Of a DNA stretch of 64,000 bases, positions 26,817 through 35,007 are shown piece after piece. A program made the position numbers and the translations under genes. The DNA lies in assembly GCF_028715765.1 (NCBI RefSeq), contig NZ_JAQURE010000004.1, positions 1-64,000 of the forward strand. The letters are read 5' to 3'. A model generated the notes under the pieces. The model was not told the DNA's origin. It made no database searches and worked only from the letters and a program-made list of their open reading frames with translations. Every line of letters begins with the position of its first letter. Position 1 is the stretch's first letter. The stretch is from Rhodoferax sp. (GTDB taxonomy: Bacteria; Pseudomonadota; Gammaproteobacteria; Burkholderiales; Burkholderiaceae_C).

Positions 26817-27671
26817 ATGAATACGGACAACAGCACCACCTTGACCGCCGCCCTGACCGACTCCGCCAGTGACCGGCGCCTGGAGGTGCTGCGGCTGGTG
26901 GGGCAGTCGGGCTCTATCAGCGAGGCCGCGCGCCAAGTGGGCATCAGCTACAAAGCGGCCTGGCAGGCCATTGACACCTTGACCAACTTGAGCGGTGTGG
27001 CGCTGGTAGACCGCACCGTGGGCGGCAGTGGTGGTGGCGGCGCGCGCATCACCGCGCAGGGGCTGGCACTGCTGGCGCTGGCCGATGAACTGGCCAGGGC
27101 ACGCCAGCAAGTGCTGTCACGTTTTGCGGGTGGCGCGGCGCTGGCAGGCGGATTGGGCTTGCGCACCAGCATGCGCAACCAGTTGCCTTGCACTGTGCTG
27201 CGTTGTGAGGCGCTGGCCCCGCATGACCCAATGGCCACGGTGACACTGCAAACGCCGGGTGGCGCGCTGCTGCAGTCGAGCATCACCTGGGAAAGTGCTG
27301 ATTTGCTGGGGCTGGCCCCCGGCTTGGCGGTGTTGGTGTTGTGCAAGGCCACGGCAGTGCAGGTGCTGGCGGTGACCGCAGAGGTCAAGGCAGAAGTGAC
27401 CGCTGGGGTCGCGGCAGCTGAGTCGGCAAACACCATGACAGCCCGCGCCGACGAGTCCGAGGCCGCCGCTCAAGCCCTGGCCGGTGACTGTCAGCTCGTG
27501 GGTCGGGTGGCGCGGGTCACCCCGGGCCAGGGACGCGACGAAGTGGTGCTGGCACTGGACGGCGGTGGTCACTGGGTCGGGTTTGCCACGCATCCGTTTG
27601 CCGCGGCGCTGGGGCAGAGCGCGGTGGCGCGCATGGGCACGTCTTCATTGGTGGTGGGGTTGGCCGGGTAA
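26817..27671 (+). CDS. modE: ModE-family molybdate-responsive regulator
   Basis: A 284-residue regulator. The N-terminal winged helix (residues about 15-100) shows RLEVLRLVGQSGSISEAARQVGISYKAAWQAIDTLTNLSG and GGGGARITAQGLALL, typical of ModE. Two tandem mop/TOBE domains follow (RNQLPCTVLRCEALAPHDPMATVTLQT and CQLVGRVARVTPGQGRDEVVLALDGG), separated by an Ala-rich linker. ATG 26817 was chosen over an in-frame TTG 21 bases upstream that lies inside a dispersed repeat. It is divergent from modABC with a ModE site between them. Confidence 0.93.
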   Translation: MNTDNSTTLTAALTDSASDRRLEVLRLVGQSGSISEAARQVGISYKAAWQAIDTLTNLSGVALVDRTVGGSGGGGARITAQGLALLALADELARARQQVLSRFAGGAALAGGLGLRTSMRNQLPCTVLRCEALAPHDPMATVTLQTPGGALLQSSITWESADLLGLAPGLAVLVLCKATAVQVLAVTAEVKAEVTAGVAAAESANTMTARADESEAAAQALAGDCQLVGRVARVTPGQGRDEVVLALDGGGHWVGFATHPFAAALGQSAVARMGTSSLVVGLAG

Positions 27672-27704
27672 TACCGAAGCTGGCGTTCAGCCGAGCACGG
27701 GGAG

Positions 27705-28838
27705 TCAACCTTGGGTCTGGTCTTTGTCTTTGGCTCCGAGCTTGCGGTACAGCGTGGCGCGGCTGATGCCTAAAGTGCGTGCCGCCTGGCCGACATGGCC
27801 ACGTGCATCGTCCAGCGCTTTTCGGATCATGGCGGCTTGTACGTCACGCAAGGCCTGGGTGGGTAAAGCACTGGGGTGTGGCAAGGGGGTCGATTCTTGG
27901 GTGTGGGCAAGCACCTGGGCGTGCAGACGTAAGCCGCTCCACAGTGGCAATTCCATGACCACCCCGATGCGTTTGGCGGCATCAAACAGCTGCTCATAGG
28001 GCAGGCCAAACACGTCGCTGAGGTGCACCGCTGCGAGCCCGGGGCCGCCCAGGCCGGGAACCATCTGGCGTGCCACCCGGTTGGCTCCGGTGATCCAGCC
28101 ATCTGCGTCCAGACACAACAGGCCGTCGGCCTCACTGCCCAGCGTATTGCCGGGCCAGTTCAGCCGCAGCAGCAGGGTATGGTTTTGGGCTGTGAGCAGG
28201 GCGTTTTCGATCTTGCTGGCCGATTGGCGCACCAGGTGTTTGAGCTCGGGGCGCTCTTGCGCATCGACTCCGGTTACATCCAGCATGCCCACGCAAGTGC
28301 CGTCGGGGCCGAACAGGGGTGCACCGGCACAACTGTAGCTGGAAGTGGCTTCAAAGAAATGCTCACCCCGGTGCAGCCACACGGGTTGCAGCTCGGTCAA
28401 TGCCGTGCCGATGGCGGTGGTACCGATGCTGCGCTCAGACAAATCCGTGCCCACACGGGTGATCAGGTGGGCGCGCCGGTCGGTGTGGTCAATGGCACCA
28501 CAGGCATCGACCACCACGCCCTGGGCGTTGGTCAAAATAGCAAAGTAGCGGGTGTTGACGATGGCGCGTGCCAAGCCTTGCAAAATAGGTTGTGCAGCGG
28601 CTATCAGCCCGTGGTTGGCCTGCAGGGTGTGGCTCAACTGCACTGCCGTGATTTGGTCAAAAGCCACCGAACCCTGGGGTTGCATGCCCAAACTCAGGCA
28701 GCGTTGCCAGGAGCGCTCCACCCAGGGGGCAACCCAGCCGGGGCTCAAGGGCTGGCTTTGGCTTAACGCCGCTTGGCGTGCCAGCGCAATCTGCGTCAGG
28801 CGCGGCGTGGGTTGAGGGGAATTTGAGTTTGTGTGCAC
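27705..28838 (-). CDS. GAF-domain regulator with Fis-type HTH and no AAA+ domain
   Basis: A 377-residue protein resembling the ends of AcoR-type activators. A GAF-like sensor fills residues about 70-220 (IAAAQPILQGLARAIVNTRYFAILTNAQGVVVDACG, VGTDLSERSIGTTAIGTAL, SSYSCAGAPLFGPDGTCVGMLDVTG). The C-terminal Fis helix-turn-helix is MIRKALDDARGHVGQAARTLGISRATLYRKLGAK. The central sigma-54-interacting ATPase (Walker A, GAFTGA) is absent, so it cannot itself open sigma-54 promoters and may act as a repressor or co-regulator. The frame starts at GTG 28838. It is divergent from the sensor kinase gene, 86 bases apart. Confidence 0.85.
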   Translation of the reverse strand: MHTNSNSPQPTPRLTQIALARQAALSQSQPLSPGWVAPWVERSWQRCLSLGMQPQGSVAFDQITAVQLSHTLQANHGLIAAAQPILQGLARAIVNTRYFAILTNAQGVVVDACGAIDHTDRRAHLITRVGTDLSERSIGTTAIGTALTELQPVWLHRGEHFFEATSSYSCAGAPLFGPDGTCVGMLDVTGVDAQERPELKHLVRQSASKIENALLTAQNHTLLLRLNWPGNTLGSEADGLLCLDADGWITGANRVARQMVPGLGGPGLAAVHLSDVFGLPYEQLFDAAKRIGVVMELPLWSGLRLHAQVLAHTQESTPLPHPSALPTQALRDVQAAMIRKALDDARGHVGQAARTLGISRATLYRKLGAKDKDQTQG

Positions 28839-28924
28839 AGACTTGAATCTAGATGACGTGGCCCCGAATCTAGCGCAAAAATGACCCCGTGGTTGGCCGG
28901 GTTGGCGGTACAGTTCAGCGCAGC

Positions 28925-30739
28925 ATGAAATTCAAGTCCACCATTTCCCCACCGCGAAGGGTCAAGGCCAGTTTGATGTGGCCCCTGGCGCTGGTGCTTG
29001 CTTTTGTGTTGCTGGTGTTTGTGGCAGCCACGTATTTTCTGCAAGTGCAGGTGCGTGACCGAGCGCTGTCTGAGCGCGTCAACGCGGTATCCAGGCTGGT
29101 GTCGCAAAAATTGGACAAAGACACCAATCTGATGCGCGCCGTGCTGCAGACCATGCAGGGTATTCCACCTATTGGCACTGCGTTTGCCCGCCAGGATCGG
29201 CAGGCCTTGCTGGTTGCGGCGGGGCCGATGTTTGACAGCTTGCGTGCGCAGTCCCGCATCACTCACCTTTATTTTGATAACCCGGAGCTGGTCAACCTGG
29301 TGCGCTTGCACAGTCCGACCGAGTTTGGCGATGAAATCACGCGCTCCACCACGGTGCAGGCGCGCCGTCAGAACCGGGTGACCCATGGGCTCGAATTGGG
29401 GGCACTGGGCACGCTGACCTTGCGGGTGGTGTCGCCCTGGCCAAGCGCCAACGGGGTGCTGGGCTATGTCGAAATGGGGGAGGAAATTGGCCATCTGATG
29501 CAAGAAATCCATGACAGCCTGGCGGTGGATTTGTTTGTGCTGGTGGACAAGCAGTTTTTGCCAGTGCAGCAGTGGCATCATGGCCTGGACATGCTTCAAC
29601 GCCAGGGTAATTGGAACCACTTTGCCGATCAGGTGATGGTGGCCAATACCGCTGATCCCACCCCGGTGGCCTTGAACGATGCCGTGCTGGCGTATTTGCG
29701 TGGCGGTGCAACCCATGTATTTACCCAGGGTCAACAGACCATGCACCTGGCGCTGTTGCCGATGGACGATGCGAATGGCCGACGCATTGGCGACTTGGTG
29801 GTGATGCGCGATATTTCAGGCTTGCAGAAAACGTTTCAGAGTTCGATTGTGACGGTCATTTTGATGAGCCTGGGAGTGGGGGCTTTTGTGCTGGGGCTGT
29901 TTTATGTGGCACTTGACCGAGTTGAGCGTGATTACCAGCGCCAGCATGACCTTGAGCACCAGCTGCTGCGCCTGGACACCGAACACGCCCGCATTTTGCA
30001 AATCGAGAAACTCTCGGCCTTGGGCACCATGGTGGGCGAAATCGCGCATCAGCTCAACAACCCGTTGGTCGGGGTGGTGAACCTGGCGCAACTGGCGCAA
30101 CGCGAGCTGGGTGACCCTGATCGCACTCGTGAACTGCTGGCCGAGATTCGGCGTGCGGGGGAAGATTGCCACACCTTCATCGCCGCCATGTTGCGCTTTG
30201 CCAAGGTATCCAAGTTTGACTGCCATCCGGCCAATTTGACACAGGTGATTGCCGACACGGTGCTGCTGTTTCATCAAACTGTGCGCCGGCAAATCCCGGT
30301 GGAGCTTGCGTTGCCAGCGCACCCGGTGGTGCTCTCGATGGACCCGATTCTGATGCGGCATGCCCTTTTTAACTTGTTGATCAATGCGGCGCAAGCCTCG
30401 GCTGATGACCAGCCAGTGGTGATCAGCCTCACGCCAACGCCGCACGCAGAGACGGGCGCACCCGGCTGGTTGCTGGCGGTACTTGACCACGGCCATGGCA
30501 TTGACCCGAAAGTATTGGACAAACTGTTCGTGCCCTTTTTCACGACCCGTAGCGATGGTACGGGCCTGGGCTTGCCGGTGGTGCAGCACGTGGCTTTGCT
30601 GCACCAGGGTTATGTAACGGTGAGCGCCCTGCCAGCAGGTGGCACGCAATTTGCAATTTGGTTGCCACAGCAGGCCACTGTGCCAAGCGCTAACTCTCTA
30701 CCAGGTACTTCAGATGTTGCCCAAGATTTTGGTGGTTGA
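28925..30739 (+). CDS. membrane sensor histidine kinase
   Basis: A 604-residue inner-membrane kinase. Helix one is LMWPLALVLAFVLLVFVAATYFL and helix two SSIVTVILMSLGVGAFVLGLFYVAL; the roughly 280-residue periplasmic part between them resembles a double-Cache sensor. The H box is MVGEIAHQLNNPLVGVVNL, the N box ALFNLLINAAQAS and the G boxes DHGHGIDPKVLDKLFVPFFTTRSDGTGLGLPV, as in NtrB/DctB-type kinases that pair with sigma-54 activators. It overlaps the response regulator gene by 26 bases. The periplasmic ligand is unknown. A longer start 36 bases upstream is less likely. Confidence 0.92.
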   Translation: MKFKSTISPPRRVKASLMWPLALVLAFVLLVFVAATYFLQVQVRDRALSERVNAVSRLVSQKLDKDTNLMRAVLQTMQGIPPIGTAFARQDRQALLVAAGPMFDSLRAQSRITHLYFDNPELVNLVRLHSPTEFGDEITRSTTVQARRQNRVTHGLELGALGTLTLRVVSPWPSANGVLGYVEMGEEIGHLMQEIHDSLAVDLFVLVDKQFLPVQQWHHGLDMLQRQGNWNHFADQVMVANTADPTPVALNDAVLAYLRGGATHVFTQGQQTMHLALLPMDDANGRRIGDLVVMRDISGLQKTFQSSIVTVILMSLGVGAFVLGLFYVALDRVERDYQRQHDLEHQLLRLDTEHARILQIEKLSALGTMVGEIAHQLNNPLVGVVNLAQLAQRELGDPDRTRELLAEIRRAGEDCHTFIAAMLRFAKVSKFDCHPANLTQVIADTVLLFHQTVRRQIPVELALPAHPVVLSMDPILMRHALFNLLINAAQASADDQPVVISLTPTPHAETGAPGWLLAVLDHGHGIDPKVLDKLFVPFFTTRSDGTGLGLPVVQHVALLHQGYVTVSALPAGGTQFAIWLPQQATVPSANSLPGTSDVAQDFGG

Positions 30740-32093
30740 TGATGACCGTTACACGCGCACGCTGATCGAGCAGTTGCTGCGCAACACGGCACAGGTCTTT
30801 CTGGCCGATGAGGGCGAGGCGGCGCGCACTTTGTTTGCCGCGCACGACTTCAACCTGGTGTTGATGGATCAACGCCTGCCGCAGCACCATGGGCTGGATT
30901 TGTTGCGTGAGTTTCGCTTGCAGCGCCCGCGCATGGTGGCCATTTTGATGACCGGCTTTGCCGACGTGCGTGATGCGGTGGCCGCCGTGCGCGAAGGCCT
31001 GTTTGATTACCTGAGCAAACCCTTTGAAGACCTGGAAGCGCTGGAGGCAGTGATTGGCAAGGCGCTGGAGTTTGATGCAGCGTACCGCGAGATTGACAGC
31101 CTGCGCCAGCGCCTGAATGCAGCAAAAGACACGCCACTGCTGGTGGGCCATTGCAGCGCCATGGAACGACTGGTGAGCCAATTGCGCCAGGTGGCCGGGT
31201 TGGACACCACCGTGTTGCTGCAAGGCGAAAGCGGCACGGGCAAAGACGTGTGTGCCCGACTCATCCACCATTGGAGTCAGCGTGCTAACCAGCCCTTTCT
31301 GGAAGTGAACTGCGGCGGCCTGCCCGAGTCGCTGCTGGAAAGCCTGCTGTTTGGCTACGACAAAGGCGCATTCACCGGTGCCAATCAGTCCAATGCCGGG
31401 TATTTTGAAAAGGCCGACGGTGGCAACCTGTTTTTGGACGAAATAGCCGACATGAGCCCCAAGCTGCAAAGCAGCCTGTTGACCGTGTTGCAGAACCACA
31501 GTTTTCGCCGGCTGGGCAGCACGCACATGCGCAGCACCGACTTTCGCCTGATTTGCGCCACCAACCGTGACCTGGCGGGCGAAGTCAAAGCCGGGCGCTT
31601 TCGGGAAGACCTGTTTTACCGCATCAACGTGGTGGCCTTGACGCTGCCACCGTTGCGCGAGCGCAAGGGCGACGTGGTGCGGCTGGCGCTGCACTTTTTG
31701 GAGCATTACAACGCCAAATTTGGCAAGCATTGCGGCCCGTTGACCGCGGCGGCTGCGCAGGCGCTGGACGCGCAAGCCTGGCCTGGCAATGTGCGTGAAT
31801 TGCAGCACTGCATGGAGCGGGTGGTGGCCATGCAGGCCGATGGCCCGGTTGACGAGGCGCATCTGAATCTGCAAGCGTTACAGGCACCAGAGTGCGTTGT
31901 CGCTGTGTCCGACGACGTGAACCCCGGCAGTCTGGCTTACCAGGATGCGCGCGCCGATTTTGAGCGTGATTACCTCAAGCGTCTGCTGGCCGCCAGCAAA
32001 GGCAACATGTCGGAGGCCGCCCGGCTGAGCGGTTCGCCACGTCAAAACCTGTACGTGCGGATGAAGCGCTGGGGGTTCGACATCAAGCCTTGA
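30714..32093 (+). CDS. NtrC-type sigma-54-dependent response regulator
   Basis: A 459-residue activator. The receiver domain (residues 1-120) has ILVVDDDRYTR, phospho-Asp in LVLMDQRLPQ and the Lys in LSKPFEDLE. The AAA+ domain has Walker A GESGTGKD, the sigma-54 loop GAFTGA and Walker B GGNLFLDEIADM. The C-terminal Fis-type HTH is ERDYLKRLLAASKGNMSEAARLSGSPRQNLYVRMKRWG. The ATG at 30714 lies inside the kinase gene. A -24/-12 promoter and palindromic sites immediately downstream point to the next gene, a multiheme lipoprotein, as its target. Confidence 0.93.
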   Translation: MLPKILVVDDDRYTRTLIEQLLRNTAQVFLADEGEAARTLFAAHDFNLVLMDQRLPQHHGLDLLREFRLQRPRMVAILMTGFADVRDAVAAVREGLFDYLSKPFEDLEALEAVIGKALEFDAAYREIDSLRQRLNAAKDTPLLVGHCSAMERLVSQLRQVAGLDTTVLLQGESGTGKDVCARLIHHWSQRANQPFLEVNCGGLPESLLESLLFGYDKGAFTGANQSNAGYFEKADGGNLFLDEIADMSPKLQSSLLTVLQNHSFRRLGSTHMRSTDFRLICATNRDLAGEVKAGRFREDLFYRINVVALTLPPLRERKGDVVRLALHFLEHYNAKFGKHCGPLTAAAAQALDAQAWPGNVRELQHCMERVVAMQADGPVDEAHLNLQALQAPECVVAVSDDVNPGSLAYQDARADFERDYLKRLLAASKGNMSEAARLSGSPRQNLYVRMKRWGFDIKP

Positions 32094-32106
32094 GAGTTTT
32101 AGTTTG

Positions 32107-32131
32107 TCACTAGTGAATGACAGCTGTCATT
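32107..32131. promoter_or_regulatory. tandem palindromes, likely enhancer for the sigma-54 activator
   Basis: Two adjoining perfect palindromes, TCACTAGTGA (32107-32116) and AATGACAGCTGTCATT (32116-32131), lie 73 bases upstream of the -24 element. That spacing suits an upstream activating sequence. A further TGTGAC half-site follows at 32136-32141. Confidence 0.6.
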
Positions 32132-32203
32132 ATTTTGTGACGGTTAATCGGCGTTGACGCAGTCGATTTCCCTGTTTTTCGCGGTGTGCGGGCAGATGTT
32201 GCG

Positions 32204-32218
32204 TGGCACAAATCATGC
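32204..32218 (+). promoter_or_regulatory. sigma-54 (-24/-12) promoter
   Basis: TGGCAC-5 bases-ATGC matches the sigma-54 consensus TGGCAC-N5-TTGC, with the invariant GG and GC exactly spaced. It lies 37 bases upstream of ATG 32255 and directly after the gene for a sigma-54 activator. Confidence 0.8.
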
Positions 32219-32254
32219 GTGACCGGCCGTGTGTTCTTTCTACAAAACGAGGTC

Positions 32255-34180
32255 ATGATGAAAATGCAGAGATTCAAAGCCAGCCTGATTGCGCTGGCCG
32301 GTGGGTTGCTGTTAGGGGGCTGTATGCAGCCCGGCGGACAACTCACTGCCAATGCGCCCATCAAAGGCGTGGTTGAAAACGGTACGGCTGAACGCTTCCA
32401 GAAAATTGCGGGAGCCACAGTCTGGTTGATCCCGGCCGCCGATGTGGCGGCAATGGCCAAAACGCCAGTGGTGATCAAAAAGGACTCTGTCAATGACGAA
32501 CCGCTGGAGGACAACCTCAATGCCCATCGCGACCGCTACCTGCACGCCAAGACCAACGCCCGGGGCGAGTTTGATTTTTCCAGCGTGCCCGCAGGCAATT
32601 ATTTTGTGTATGCGGAACCTGGTGATGCCACGCACCTGCCGGGCGGTTCGCTGACGCGCAAGGCTTTGAACACCACGGAGTTGGCTGCCAAACCGGTCAC
32701 CGTCAAGCTGTCGGGCAATACCCCGGCAGGGGCAACCTACGTGGGTACATCGGACTGCATGGAGTGTCATGACGACAAAGAGCACTTCAAGCAAACCATG
32801 CACCGCTTGGGCATCCAGGTGGTGGGCAAGCCCAGCGGCCTGCAAGACTATTCACGATTTCCAGAAGTCAACAAGGGTCTGAACAAGTTAATGGCTGGCA
32901 CCACGTTCTGGTTCCATGGCTATGACGGCAAGCGCAGTTTTGACAAATACCTGATCAGTACCAAGGCTCCGGCCGACCTGGCCAGCGCCAGCTTTACCGC
33001 CACCTTCTTTAAAGACAGCGACGGCAAGCTCAAATTCCGCACCAGCAACCTGCGCAACCCGGCCGATGCGCCACGTGTCTACCCGGTCGATGCGGCGTAT
33101 GGCGGCGGCGTGTACAAGCAACGTTATCTGTACCGCGTGGGTGCGAACCTGTTCCCGTTTGTCCAGTTCAATCAGCTGGGTGACGATAGCTTTGCCGACC
33201 GGGGTCGCAAACAATGGCGCGATTACCACTCTGATTGGCTGTTCAGTGAAAAAACGAACAAGCTGACCGACCCGTCCAAGGAAAAGTCGTTCGAGAAAGA
33301 GTGTGCCTCTTGTCACTACAACGGTTACAGCCTGACCAAGAACGCGGCGGGTGCCTACATCGCCAGCTCGGCCACCGACCCGAATGGTGAGATGGACGTG
33401 GATGGCGACGGCAAGCTCAATGAAATGAACATGGGCTGCGAAACCTGTCACGGCCCAGGATCTGCGCACAAGGCGGCCAAAGGTTTGGCCAAGTTCGCCA
33501 GCATCGTCAGCCCCAACAAGCTAGCAGCAGAGCGTGAAGTGATGATTTGCGTACAGTGCCACAGCCGTCCGCAAGGGTATCTGAAGAACGACCAGCCGGT
33601 GAATGCCGCCAACCAGATGATGCTGCCGGGTACCTCGCGCAACGCTTTCCTGAAAGAGTTCACCCTCCGTGAAGACGCGGCCAAGGGTAGCTACTGGGCT
33701 GACGGCTTGCACTCCAAGGCGCACCATCAGCAAGGCACGGACTTCATCAAGTCCAGTAAGTACCGCAACGGCACCCAACTGGTGGCTTGCTCCAGCTGCC
33801 ACAGCCCGCATGGCGATGCCAAGTTTGCGCACCAGCTGACGCAAGACCCCAAATCGACCGCGTCGTGCACCACCTGCCACACCAACAAGGTGGACTTGAA
33901 GGCGCACCTGGCCGATAAAGCCAAGTGCACGGTCGATGTGAGCAAAGTCACCTGCAACAGCTGCCACGGTACCAAGACCATGCAGAGTGGTGCCGGTATG
34001 GGCAAGGGTCTGGTAGCGGCCGATGGTAAGAACTACTGGATGAACGACATCACCTCGCATATCTACGACGTGCCACGCAAGGACAACAAGGGTGTCAAGG
34101 GTGTGGCAGCCAATGCAGCCATGCCGATCCCGTATACCAATGCCTGTGGTGCGGCTTGCCATGATGTGAAGAAGCTCTAG
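32255..34180 (+). CDS. multiheme c-type cytochrome lipoprotein
   Basis: A 641-residue exported cytochrome. The signal ends in a lipobox (ALAGGLLLGGCMQPGG), so it is lipid-anchored. Residues about 35-165 look like a carboxypeptidase-regulatory-like beta domain (IKGVVENGT, AGATVWLIPA, TNARGEFDFSSVPAGNYFVYAEPG). The rest has seven CXXCH sites (CMECH, CASCH, CETCH, CVQCH, CSSCH, CTTCH, CNSCH) and a C-terminal CGAACH, a possible CX3CH eighth heme. ATG 32255 was chosen because earlier in-frame starts lie upstream of the sigma-54 promoter. The gene probably belongs to that two-component regulon; its electron partners may include the neighbouring Aor complex, but this is inference. Confidence 0.9.
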   Translation: MMKMQRFKASLIALAGGLLLGGCMQPGGQLTANAPIKGVVENGTAERFQKIAGATVWLIPAADVAAMAKTPVVIKKDSVNDEPLEDNLNAHRDRYLHAKTNARGEFDFSSVPAGNYFVYAEPGDATHLPGGSLTRKALNTTELAAKPVTVKLSGNTPAGATYVGTSDCMECHDDKEHFKQTMHRLGIQVVGKPSGLQDYSRFPEVNKGLNKLMAGTTFWFHGYDGKRSFDKYLISTKAPADLASASFTATFFKDSDGKLKFRTSNLRNPADAPRVYPVDAAYGGGVYKQRYLYRVGANLFPFVQFNQLGDDSFADRGRKQWRDYHSDWLFSEKTNKLTDPSKEKSFEKECASCHYNGYSLTKNAAGAYIASSATDPNGEMDVDGDGKLNEMNMGCETCHGPGSAHKAAKGLAKFASIVSPNKLAAEREVMICVQCHSRPQGYLKNDQPVNAANQMMLPGTSRNAFLKEFTLREDAAKGSYWADGLHSKAHHQQGTDFIKSSKYRNGTQLVACSSCHSPHGDAKFAHQLTQDPKSTASCTTCHTNKVDLKAHLADKAKCTVDVSKVTCNSCHGTKTMQSGAGMGKGLVAADGKNYWMNDITSHIYDVPRKDNKGVKGVAANAAMPIPYTNACGAACHDVKKL

Positions 34181-34190
34181 TTAGTCAGTT

Positions 34191-34282
34191 GGGGTCAGAG
34201 CACATTTGCTGCGCAAAGTGGTCTGACCCCAAGGTCGTAAGTTAGGTCAGGGCACATTTGCTACGCAAAGTGGTCTGACCCC
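34191..34282. repeat. two tandem GGGGTCAGA palindromic repeat units
   Basis: Unit one (34191-34230) is bounded by GGGGTCAGA and TCTGACCCC. Unit two (34245-34282) has the same interior (CACATTTGCT then CGCAAAGTGG) but begins GGTCAGGG. They lie just after the multiheme gene. A third unit with the same ends but a different interior occurs at 36869-36908. Confidence 0.85.
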
Positions 34283-34291
34283 AAGTTCTCC

Positions 34292-34322
34292 AAAAACCGC
34301 CGACATGTTCGGCGGTTTTTTT
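34292..34322 (+). terminator. rho-independent terminator after the multiheme lipoprotein gene
   Basis: CCGCCGA-5 bases-TCGGCGG, preceded by AAAAA and followed by seven T. It separates the cytochrome transcript from the aor operon. The remainder of the 312-base gap to aorA should hold the aor promoter, which I could not place. Confidence 0.88.
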
Positions 34323-34492
34323 ACGCCCAACCTGTCTCATTTTGAGAATGAATGAAGCTCACCCCGCGTGCATTAGGGTTAGTCCTAGGTGGTACTGACC
34401 TGCAAAAACGAACAATCGCTATGCATTCGATTTCATAAGAACGGTCTTACCTAAGTCGCGTTCAGATTTTTCTACCTACAGGAGACATACAC

Positions 34493-34969
34493 ATGCAAAA
34501 GGTGTTGCACATCAACGCAGACAAATGCACCGGCTGTCTGCAGTGCGAAATGGCCTGTTCTTTCGAGAACTACGGCACTTTCGCCACCGCCAAATCGCGC
34601 ATCAAGGTATTCAACTTCCATCACACCGGCAAGAAAGTGCCTTACACCTGCACCCAGTGCGACGAAGCCTGGTGCTTGCATGCGTGCCCGGTAGAAGCCA
34701 TCACGGTGGACAAGCTCACCGGCGCCAAAGTGGTGAACGAATCCACTTGCGTGGGCTGCAAGGTCTGCACCATTGCCTGCCCGTTTGGCACCATCAATTA
34801 CGTCCAGGAGACTGGCAAGGTGCAAAAGTGCGACCTGTGCGGCGGCGAGCCCGCATGCGCTGAAGCCTGCCCCACCGGTGCCATCACCTTCATTGATGCC
34901 AATTGGACGGGCTTAAGCAAGATGGAACAGTGGGCCGACAAACTTGGCAACCAAACCACAGCCGCCTGA
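34493..34969 (+). CDS. aorA: AorA-like polyferredoxin subunit of aldehyde oxidoreductase
   Basis: A 158-residue iron-sulfur protein with sixteen cysteines in four cluster motifs: CTGCLQCEMAC, CTQCDEAWCLHACP, CVGCKVCTIACP and CDLCGGEPACAEACP, predicting four [4Fe-4S] clusters. In Aromatoleum the equivalent AorA subunit passes electrons along the tungsten aldehyde oxidoreductase complex. It has AGGAG upstream of ATG 34493 and lies 38 bases before the catalytic subunit. It lacks a signal peptide, so the complex is cytoplasmic. Confidence 0.88.
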   Translation: MQKVLHINADKCTGCLQCEMACSFENYGTFATAKSRIKVFNFHHTGKKVPYTCTQCDEAWCLHACPVEAITVDKLTGAKVVNESTCVGCKVCTIACPFGTINYVQETGKVQKCDLCGGEPACAEACPTGAITFIDANWTGLSKMEQWADKLGNQTTAA

Positions 34970-35007
34970 CCCCACCTCAACACACAACTCATTTAGGAGA
35001 CATCACT

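Noticed and set aside
34389-34405. Possible sigma-54 promoter upstream of aorA (TGGTAC...TGCA)
   Set aside because: The GG and GC elements are one base too close; sigma-54 promoters tolerate almost no spacing change.
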